The notes beneath the pieces are model-generated. The model had not been told where the DNA came from. It searched no databases and saw only the letters and a program-made list of their open reading frames with translations. The position numbers and the translations under genes were made by a program. Source: Pseudarthrobacter sp. ATCC 49987 (GTDB taxonomy: Bacteria; Actinomycetota; Actinomycetes; Actinomycetales; Micrococcaceae). Taken from it: a stretch of 64,000 bases of DNA. The stretch lies in assembly GCF_009928425.1 (NCBI RefSeq), contig NZ_JAABNS010000001.1, positions 2,852,001 through 2,916,000 on the forward strand. The letters are read 5' to 3'. Positions 34,552 to 41,308 of this stretch are shown here, in pieces (position 1 is the stretch's first letter; each line of letters opens with the position of its first letter).

Positions 34552-36425
34552 GAGAGTTCACCACCCCGCTGCTGGTTGAGGCGTCCGGGCATCGCAACGC
34601 GACGGAGCTGCTTCTGCAGCGGTTCCGCACCTCCCCCGACCACATTGCCTTCGAAGTACGTGCCGCGAACGCCGCGATCACGGAACCGTGGCGGCAGGTG
34701 ACCACCCGACAGTTCGTCGACGAGGTCCGTGCACTGGCCAAGGGCCTCATCGCCGCCGGCCTTCGTCCCGGCGAATCCCTCGCCATCATGTCCCCCACCC
34801 GGTACGAGTGGGCGCTGGCCGACATGGCAGCGTGGTTCGCCGGCGCCGTCGTCGTCCCGATCTACGAGACGTCGGCCGCACCCCAGGTGACCGCGATCCT
34901 CGCCGATGCCGACGTGCGCCTCGCCATAGCTGGCACCGCTGAGCATGCCCTCCTGTTGGAGCAGGGGTTCGCGCAGGCGGGGACGCCGGGCCTGGGGGTC
35001 TGGACGATGGACGAGAGGCCGGGCGCTGACGTGGCCGACCTCGTGGCCCGCGGCGCCGAAATTTCCGACGGCACTGTTGAGGAACGCCGGCTGCTGGCCG
35101 ATCTCGACTCGGTGGCAACCATCGTCTACACCTCCGGCACCACTGCCGCGCCCAAGGGTGCGCTCATCACCCACAGCTACTTCGTGGGCCAGGTCCTGAA
35201 CGTGGCCGCCGCCTACACCGGCGTGGTCCGCGAGGGCGGCAACACCATCATCTTCCTGCCGATGGCCCATGTGCTGGCCCGCGGACTGCAGCTGACCTGT
35301 CTGGCCAACGGCATGCGCATTGCGCACCTGTCAGACTCCGGGGACGTGGTGCCCGCTCTCGGCGTCCTGAAGCCCACCTTCCTGGTGGTGGTCCCCCGGG
35401 TGCTGCAGAAGATCCAGGCGTCTGCCGCGGCCGCTGCGGCGAAGAAGCACCTCGGACGGGTGTGGGCGTCAGCGCAGGCCACCGCGGTCGCCTGGGGCCG
35501 GTTCGCCGAAGCCCACGACAACGACCCGGCGGCCAGGGCCGCGCTGGGCCTGCGGGTGAAGCATGCCCTGTTCGATCGCCTGTTCTACGCCCGGCTCCGG
35601 ACGCTGATGGGCGGGCGCCTCGACTACCTGTTGTCCGGCGCCGCCGCACTCGACGCCGAGCTGTCCCTCTTCTTCCGTGGCCTGGGCCTGCCGGTGGTGG
35701 AGGGCTACGGCCTGACGGAGACCACCGCCCCGCTGACCGGGAACATGCCCGGGTCGATTCGGGCCGGGACGGTGGGGGTCCCGATGCCGGGAACAACCGT
35801 GCGCATCTCGGACCGGGGAGAGGTGCTGGCCCGCGGCGTCGGGGTGTTCGCCGGCTACCGCAGGCCGGCCGACAACGTGGACGCCTTCGCGGACGGTTTT
35901 TTCCGCACCGGAGACCTCGGGGAACTCGATGCGCTGGGACGCCTGACCCTCAAGGGCCGGATCAAGGACGTCATTGTCACCGCGGGCGGCAAGACCATCT
36001 CCCCCTCCATCTGGGAAGGCTATGTCGAGGGCGACCCCCTGGTGGCCCACGCCGTGATGGTGGGAGAGGGCAAACCCTACCTGGGTGGGCTTGTACTGCT
36101 GGATCCTGAGTCCGTCGCGGCCTGGGCGGAGCGCGAGGGCATCGCCGACCTGCCCGGCTTGCAGCTCCCGGACGACGGCGGCGCCGTCCAGATCCACGAC
36201 GTCCGGCTCCTCACCGCGATCGGCAAGGCGGTCAGCGCCGCCAACGCGAAGATCGCACGGTCCGAGCAGGTGCGCCGGTTCGTGCTGCTGCTCACCGATC
36301 TCAGCGATCTCAGCGAGGCCAACGGAATCGTGACCCCCACCATGAAACTCAAGCGCGCCGCCTTCACCGAACGCGCCCATCACATCGTCGACAAGCTGTA
36401 CGCCGACACGAGGAGCCAAGCATGA
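34548..36425 (+). CDS. AMP-dependent long-chain acyl-CoA synthetase-like ligase
   Basis: A 625-residue adenylate-forming enzyme. The P-loop-like motif is IVYTSGTTAAPKGALI (about 191-206), the A5 motif is VEGYGLTETTAPLTGNMPG (about 385-403), the A7 hinge region is FFRTGDLGELDALGRLTLKG, followed by RIKDVIVTAGGKTISP. The architecture is that of FadD15-like ligases that activate fatty acids to acyl-CoA via acyl-AMP. It overlaps the MarR gene by four bases and its own stop overlaps the DUF2177 start. The chain-length preference is unknown. Confidence 0.85.
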   Translation: MREFTTPLLVEASGHRNATELLLQRFRTSPDHIAFEVRAANAAITEPWRQVTTRQFVDEVRALAKGLIAAGLRPGESLAIMSPTRYEWALADMAAWFAGAVVVPIYETSAAPQVTAILADADVRLAIAGTAEHALLLEQGFAQAGTPGLGVWTMDERPGADVADLVARGAEISDGTVEERRLLADLDSVATIVYTSGTTAAPKGALITHSYFVGQVLNVAAAYTGVVREGGNTIIFLPMAHVLARGLQLTCLANGMRIAHLSDSGDVVPALGVLKPTFLVVVPRVLQKIQASAAAAAAKKHLGRVWASAQATAVAWGRFAEAHDNDPAARAALGLRVKHALFDRLFYARLRTLMGGRLDYLLSGAAALDAELSLFFRGLGLPVVEGYGLTETTAPLTGNMPGSIRAGTVGVPMPGTTVRISDRGEVLARGVGVFAGYRRPADNVDAFADGFFRTGDLGELDALGRLTLKGRIKDVIVTAGGKTISPSIWEGYVEGDPLVAHAVMVGEGKPYLGGLVLLDPESVAAWAEREGIADLPGLQLPDDGGAVQIHDVRLLTAIGKAVSAANAKIARSEQVRRFVLLLTDLSDLSEANGIVTPTMKLKRAAFTERAHHIVDKLYADTRSQA

Positions 36426-36691
36426 ACGTCCGGGCCAAGAGGTGGCTGCTTTCCTACGCGGCCGCCGCCGTGATCTTCGCCGCCATCGACGTCGTCTGGA
36501 TCGGCACGGTGGCGAACAAGCAGTACGAAAGCCAGATCGGTGACCTGCTCGCGCCCAGCGTCAACCTCGCCGGCGCCGTCCTCTTTTATCTCGTCTATGT
36601 CGTGGGGATCGTGCACTATGGAGTCCGGCCCAACGACCCGGACGCTACCCTCCTGCACCGTGTCCTCGCCCGGGCCGGCACGCCGGAGTAG
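36422..36691 (+). pseudogene. DUF2177-like membrane protein, C-terminally truncated
   Basis: An 89-residue protein beginning with a hydrophobic helix and the family feature DVVWIGTVANKQYESQIGDLL, then a second helix AGAVLFYLVYVVGIVHYGVR. Intact DUF2177 proteins are about 130-140 residues with four helices and an ATYDLTN segment; here the frame stops soon after the second helix (LLHRVLARAGTPE), just where the third should begin, 25 bases from the end of the converging sulP gene. ATGA overlap with the ligase shows it belonged to the operon. It may be a remnant, or a short functional form. Confidence 0.6.
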
Positions 36692-36715
36692 CGCCCGCGG
36701 GAAGCGGCGCGCAAG

Positions 36716-38446
36716 TCACTCGCCGGGGCTCCATTGTGCCCCGGTCTCGGCCATGTAGGCGGCCACCGCGGCATCGATGGTGCGGTAGAAATGGCGCGGG
36801 TCGATTTGCCGGGTCAGTTCGTACCGTTCGATCTTCTCCCGGACCCCGTGCTTGAGCTCCGCGAAGACCAGCGAGGTGCCCTGCGCGTTCAGCTCAACGT
36901 CCAGCTCGAGCAACACATCCGCCGCCGTCGTGTCGACGTCGGTGATTGGTTCGGCCGCGATGACGATCCACCGCGGCTTGGGTTCGGCCCGTGCCAGCCG
37001 CCGCACGTTCTCGCGGAACGGCCGAACGTTGGCGAAGAACAACGGCGCGTCGAAGCGGTAGATCACCAGCCCGGGCAGGTGCTTCGCGTCCGGATGGAAA
37101 TGCACGTCGTGGAACCCCTCGACTCCCGGCACGCGCCCGATCACGGTCTCATAGGGCCACCAGGCCCGGCGGAAGATGTTCAGGATGGACAGTCCCACCG
37201 CAATGCCGATGCCGGGCAGGACACCCAGCAGCGTCACCCCGAGGAAGGCCGCGATTGAGAGGTTGAACTCGGTTTTGCGCTGCTGCCAGAGTCGCCGGGT
37301 GCCCGGGATGTCGGCGAGGGATATCGAAGCGGTAATCACAATGGCCGCCAGGGCCGGCTGGGGCAGGTTCCGGAACAGTCCCGGCAGCAGCACCAGCATG
37401 AGCAGGATCAGCACGGCACCCGTCACGCCCGTGAGCTGGGTCTTTGAGCCGGAACGTTCCGCGACCGCCGTCCGGGAGCCGCTGGTGCTCACGGGGAAGC
37501 CCTGGAAGAGGCCCGCCGCCAGGTTCGCCGCACCAATGCCGATCATTTCCTGGTTGCCCCGGATCTCCTCGCCGGAGCGGGCGGCGAACGACGACGCCGT
37601 CGAGATCGTGTCCGTCAACGACACCAGCGCAATCCCCAGGGCGCCGGCGAACATCAGGGCGAAGTCCGAGAACTCCAGGAAGGGGATGGTGAACGGCGGG
37701 AACCCCTGCGGGAGTTCACCGACCAGGGATACGCCCCGATCGGCGAGACCAAAGACCGACGCCGCCCCGATCGCAAGCACCACCATCACGAGCACCGAGG
37801 GGACCTTGGGCAGCCACCGTTGCAGCGCCAGGATCAGCACGATCCCGGCGATCCCGACGGCGGCCGCGGCCACCACCGCTTCGCCCCCTGCCAGGCCCTG
37901 GACGAAGCCGACGAGGTCCCCGATGAAGCCCTCGCCGCTCACCGAGAACCCGAAGAGTTTCGGGAGCTGGCCGACCAGGATGGTGACCGCGAGGCCGTTC
38001 ATGTAGCCGATCATGGTGGGCTTGGAGATGAGGTCCGCGATGAAGCCAAGCTTGGCCACGGACGCGAGGATCATGATGACGCCGACCAGCGCAAGCATCG
38101 ACGCGAGCACAACCGCCTTCTGCGGGTCGCCGTCGGACGCGACGAGCGGCAGGACCGTCGCCGCGATCATCGGGCCCAGCGAGGAGTCCGGCCCCAGCAC
38201 CAGGATGCGCGACGGACCGAAAATTGCGTAGGCGAGCAAGCAGAGAACGGTGGTGTACAGCCCGGTGATCGGGGGCAGCCCTGCCAGCTCCGCGTAGGCC
38301 ATGCCCTGGGGAACCAGCAGCGTCGCCAGCACAATTCCGGCGACGATATCCTTGCCGAACCAGCTCCCCTGGTACTTGGCGGCGACGTCGAGTCCTGGCA
38401 TCAGCTGGCGCAGCCAGCCCGTCCGCCGTTGTCCAGTCGTCGTCAT
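36716..38446 (-). CDS. SulP family anion transporter with STAS domain
   Basis: A 576-residue transporter. It opens MTTTGQRRTGWLRQLMPGLD, then has the SulP motif VLATLLVPQGMAYAELAGLP and PITGLYTTV near 45-70, and about 12 membrane segments with an antiporter/symporter fold. A STAS domain occupies about 440-560 (VIYRFDAPLFFANVRPFREN), as in SLC26/SulP relatives. Members carry sulfate, bicarbonate or other anions. The reading frame stays open far upstream to 39427, but that part runs antisense through TerC copy 2. It is divergent from TerC 2; the substrate is unknown. Confidence 0.85.
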   Translation of the reverse strand: MTTTGQRRTGWLRQLMPGLDVAAKYQGSWFGKDIVAGIVLATLLVPQGMAYAELAGLPPITGLYTTVLCLLAYAIFGPSRILVLGPDSSLGPMIAATVLPLVASDGDPQKAVVLASMLALVGVIMILASVAKLGFIADLISKPTMIGYMNGLAVTILVGQLPKLFGFSVSGEGFIGDLVGFVQGLAGGEAVVAAAAVGIAGIVLILALQRWLPKVPSVLVMVVLAIGAASVFGLADRGVSLVGELPQGFPPFTIPFLEFSDFALMFAGALGIALVSLTDTISTASSFAARSGEEIRGNQEMIGIGAANLAAGLFQGFPVSTSGSRTAVAERSGSKTQLTGVTGAVLILLMLVLLPGLFRNLPQPALAAIVITASISLADIPGTRRLWQQRKTEFNLSIAAFLGVTLLGVLPGIGIAVGLSILNIFRRAWWPYETVIGRVPGVEGFHDVHFHPDAKHLPGLVIYRFDAPLFFANVRPFRENVRRLARAEPKPRWIVIAAEPITDVDTTAADVLLELDVELNAQGTSLVFAELKHGVREKIERYELTRQIDPRHFYRTIDAAVAAYMAETGAQWSPGE

Positions 38447-38519
38447 AGGAGCACTCTGCAGGGCGGGGCCGCCCGGTGCATCCTCCGCCGAGGGTGAACC
38501 GGCCCAGCCGGCCGGACCC

Positions 38520-38550
38520 TTGTCGCAATAGGTGAAGTATGCTTCACTAT
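38520..38550 (+). promoter_or_regulatory. Promoter of TerC copy 2 with overlapping dyad GTGAAG-N4-CTTCAC
   Basis: TTGTCG (38520-38525) and CACTAT (38545-38550) are a weak -35/-10 pair with a long 19-base spacer. A transcript starting about seven bases later would begin at 38557, exactly where the riboswitch starts. The perfect 6-base dyad 38532-38547 covers the spacer and the -10, as expected for a repressor site. A metal-dependent DtxR/MntR-type repressor is a guess based on the downstream riboswitch and gene. Confidence 0.45.
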
Positions 38551-38556
38551 TTGTAC

Positions 38557-38648
38557 GGAGGGGAGTATCCCCTGGATGTCCCGTCGTCATTACGGCCGAC
38601 CCTGAGCGGCCCGGCGGTACAGGTCCTCTGGGGCCGGGAAAGACCTCC
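38557..38648 (+). promoter_or_regulatory. yybP-ykoY type (manganese) riboswitch
   Basis: The leader begins GGAGG-GGAGTA and ends AAAGA-CCTCC. This is the yybP-ykoY layout: an outer P1 helix (GGAGG/CCTCC) with the conserved GGAGUA inside its 5' side and AAGA inside its 3' side. An internal CCGACC and GC-rich hairpins lie between. The known class senses Mn2+ and commonly controls TerC/Alx/YkoY genes, and here it stands 36 bases upstream of a TerC start. A covariance-model search would settle it. Confidence 0.8.
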
Positions 38649-38683
38649 AGTTGGTGGTACTGACTGGAAACGGGTGTCCCCTC

Positions 38684-39748
38684 GTGAATGTTCCTTTTTG
38701 GGCCTGGTTGGCCGTTCTTGCTCTCATCTTCCTGATGCTGGCCATCGACTTGTTCGCGCACCGCCGGGCGCACGTCATCGGTGTCCGTGAAGCCGCTCTG
38801 TGGTCCGGTATCTGGGTCGCCTTCGGCGTCGGCTTCGGCGCCTTGGTCTGGCAAATCTACGGCGCTGAGTTCGGCCAGCAATACTTCGCCGGATACCTGA
38901 TCGAAAAATCCCTCGCGGTGGACAACGTGTTCATCTGGGCGATCATCTTCACCTATTTCGCCGTCCCCCGCGAATACCAGCATCGGGTGCTGTTTTTCGG
39001 GGTCCTGGGCGCCCTGGTCTTCCGCGGCATCTTTATCGCGGCGGGTTCCGCCATCATTGCGAGCGCCGGGTGGGTGCTCTATATCTTCGCGGCGTTCCTT
39101 CTTCTCACCGGCTACAACATGATCCGCCACCGCAACGAACACCTGGATCCGGAAAAGTCCCGGGTGCTGCAACTCTTCCGCCGGCGCGTGCCCATGACGG
39201 ACGACTTCCACGGCCAGCGCTTCGTGATCCGGAAGAAGGGCGCCGTGCTGGCCACCCCGCTGCTGGCTGTCCTGGTCCTCATCGAGGTCACCGACATCAT
39301 CTTCGCCGTCGACTCGATCCCGGCGATCTTTGCCGTCACCGACGAGGTGTTCCTGGTCTTCACCGCCAACGCCTTCGCCATCCTCGGGCTCCGCGCCATG
39401 TACTTCCTGCTCGCTGACCTGATCCACCGCTTCATTTACCTCAAGATCGGACTTGCGCTAGTCCTGGTCTGGGTGGGCATCAAAATGCTCCTCAAAATCG
39501 ACATCTACTACATCCCCACGCCGGCGTCCCTGGCCGTTATTGCCACTATCCTTGGGGTGTCCATCGGCGCAAGCCTCTGGGTCACGCGCGGCCAGGGCCG
39601 CAAGCCTCCGACAGCTCCCGTGAACCCTCCGTTCGGAACCGCCACCCCCGAGGAGATCGCAGGTCTCGAACCCCTGTGGCGCAAACGCAAGGACACGGAG
39701 GCGTCGTCGGAAGCTGCGGCGGATATTGCCAGTGAGGAACAAAAATGA
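38684..39748 (+). CDS. TerC family membrane protein (copy 2), riboswitch-controlled
   Basis: A 354-residue member of the TerC/Alx group with about nine helices. Family features are FLMLAIDLFAHRRAHVIG (about 13-30), QQYFAGYLIEKSLAVDNVF (about 66-84) and the metal-binding-type IEVTDIIFAVDSIPAIFAV (about 200-218). Alx-like proteins export Mn2+. I chose GTG 38684 because it begins right after the riboswitch and where family homology starts; the frame itself is open from 38651. The riboswitch upstream suggests Mn2+ induces it. The 3' end overlaps the winged-helix gene by four bases. Confidence 0.85.
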   Translation: MNVPFWAWLAVLALIFLMLAIDLFAHRRAHVIGVREAALWSGIWVAFGVGFGALVWQIYGAEFGQQYFAGYLIEKSLAVDNVFIWAIIFTYFAVPREYQHRVLFFGVLGALVFRGIFIAAGSAIIASAGWVLYIFAAFLLLTGYNMIRHRNEHLDPEKSRVLQLFRRRVPMTDDFHGQRFVIRKKGAVLATPLLAVLVLIEVTDIIFAVDSIPAIFAVTDEVFLVFTANAFAILGLRAMYFLLADLIHRFIYLKIGLALVLVWVGIKMLLKIDIYYIPTPASLAVIATILGVSIGASLWVTRGQGRKPPTAPVNPPFGTATPEEIAGLEPLWRKRKDTEASSEAAADIASEEQK

Positions 39749-40095
39749 CGGCCTCCCCGCAAGGACCTGATCAGGGCCCGGAGCCGCAGTTGGCTCCGGC
39801 CCCCGCACGCCCCCCGTGGACCTTCTTGACGAACCACGGGCACGTCCTGCTGTCGGTGGCCGCAGACCCGCAGGCCCGCATTACCGATATCGCCGCGAGG
39901 GTCGGCATCACCCCACGCTCAACCCTGCAGATCCTCAAGGACCTGGAAGATGCAGGATACCTGCACCGCGTCCGCGCCGGGCGGCGAACCCGATATGCCC
40001 TTGAACCCCACCAGCACTTCCGCCACCCGGCCACGGCAAGCTGGGAAATCGACGGACTGATCGGACTCTTCGCCGGCCCCGCGCCGTCGGCCTGA
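39745..40095 (+). CDS. Winged-helix DNA-binding protein co-translated with TerC
   Basis: A 116-residue protein. After a Pro-rich 25-residue start comes a winged-helix domain: NHGHVLLSVAADPQARITDI, then AARVGITPRSTLQILKDLED as the recognition helix pair, and the wing AGYLHRVRAGRRTRYALEP. It resembles ArsR/MarR-type small regulators and has no obvious metal-binding Cys motif. Its start overlaps the TerC stop (ATGA), so it is made together with TerC and may regulate it or a metal/stress regulon. Target unknown. Confidence 0.72.
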   Translation: MTASPQGPDQGPEPQLAPAPARPPWTFLTNHGHVLLSVAADPQARITDIAARVGITPRSTLQILKDLEDAGYLHRVRAGRRTRYALEPHQHFRHPATASWEIDGLIGLFAGPAPSA

Positions 40096-40168
40096 CCGGC
40101 GTTGCCCTGTCAGTTATGGTTCCCATCCGCCGGTTTTGGCAACCAGGAGTGATAGGGCAACTGGAGGG

Positions 40169-41260
40169 TTAGTGTCCGGACGCGGCCAGTTCTGCCAGCA
40201 GCTCCGTCTTGCGTTCCTCGCTCGCGAAGGAGGACCGGATCGAGTTCGCGGCCATCCGAACGCAGTCGAACTCGGACAGGCCAATCACCGACTTGAGCTG
40301 CGCGAAGTTGTCGTCCACGTACCCGCCGAAATACGCCGGATCGTCCGAATTCACGCTCACGTTCAGGCCCGCGGCGAGCATGGCCGGCAGCGGATGCTCC
40401 TTCAGGGTGTCCACGGCGCGGAGCCGGACGTTGGACAGCGGGCACACGGTCAGCGGCATGAGCTCGTGCACCAGCCGTTCCACCAGTTCGGGGTCCTCCA
40501 TGCAGCGGATGCCGTGGTCGATCCGCTCCACGTCCAGGAGGTCCAGCGCATCGATGATGTACGACGGCGGGCCCTCCTCGCCGGCGTGCGCGATCCGGCG
40601 CAGCCCGGCGTCCTTGGCCCGGGCGAACAGCCGCTGGAACTTGGCCGGCGGGTTGCCGACCTCGGCCGAGTCGAGGCCGATGCCCGCGATCGGGGCGTTC
40701 ATGGCGAGCAGCTGGTCCAGCACCTCCAGCGCGGAGTCCTCGGACAGGTCCCGCAGGAACGCGGCAATCAACAGGGTGGAGATCCCGAACTCCTCGCGGG
40801 AGTTCGCCAGTACCGACGCCACCCCTTTGACACAGGTCTCCAGGGCCACCCCGCGGGACAGGTGCGCCTGCGGATCCAGCATGATTTCGGCGTGCCGGAC
40901 GCCGGCGACCGCTGCCCGGGACAGGTAGGCCCGGGTCATGTCGGCGAAGTCCTGCTCGGTCTGCAGCACGGCCATGTTGGCGTAATAGAGGTCCAGGAAG
41001 GACTGCAGGTCGGTGAACTCGTAGCGGGAGCGCAGCTCCTCCAGGTCCGCATACGGCAGTTGGATGCCGTTGCGTTCGGCCAGGACGAAGATCAGTTCGG
41101 GCTCGAGGGTTCCCTCGATGTGCAGGTGGAGTTCCGCGACCGGCAGCGGGCCGTGAACCTCCTCGGGAACGTCGGCGAATGCGGGGATCTCGGGGGTGGC
41201 CGTTGCTGGGCTGTCCGGTGCAGCGCCCTCGGTGGCGGCGGCGCCGTCGTTAGTTTCCAT
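40169..41260 (-). CDS. Adenosine/adenine deaminase family enzyme
   Basis: A 363-residue amidohydrolase. The zinc ligands HxH are in AELHLHIEGTLEPELIF (about 43-59), the HAGE motif RIAHAGEEGPPSYI carries a His ligand and catalytic Glu, and NVSVNSDDPAYFGGY gives the last Asp. The wording HIEGTLEPE rather than HLDGSL is typical of the type that deaminates adenine to hypoxanthine, so adenine deaminase is more likely than adenosine deaminase; this is inferred from the motif. The ATG at 41260 is the start; a longer open frame to 42631 runs antisense through the UvrA-like gene, with 48 bases between the true starts. Confidence 0.82.
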   Translation of the reverse strand: METNDGAAATEGAAPDSPATATPEIPAFADVPEEVHGPLPVAELHLHIEGTLEPELIFVLAERNGIQLPYADLEELRSRYEFTDLQSFLDLYYANMAVLQTEQDFADMTRAYLSRAAVAGVRHAEIMLDPQAHLSRGVALETCVKGVASVLANSREEFGISTLLIAAFLRDLSEDSALEVLDQLLAMNAPIAGIGLDSAEVGNPPAKFQRLFARAKDAGLRRIAHAGEEGPPSYIIDALDLLDVERIDHGIRCMEDPELVERLVHELMPLTVCPLSNVRLRAVDTLKEHPLPAMLAAGLNVSVNSDDPAYFGGYVDDNFAQLKSVIGLSEFDCVRMAANSIRSSFASEERKTELLAELAASGH

Positions 41261-41308
41261 TCGGTAAGGATATGCCCGCCGGCGGCAGACCCGGATAGAG
41301 TCGATTGG

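Noticed and set aside
36716..39427. A 903-codon minus-strand frame that would extend SulP upstream
   Set aside because: The part beyond 38446 is antisense to TerC copy 2 and the riboswitch and has no family homology; ATG 38446 begins the SulP domain.
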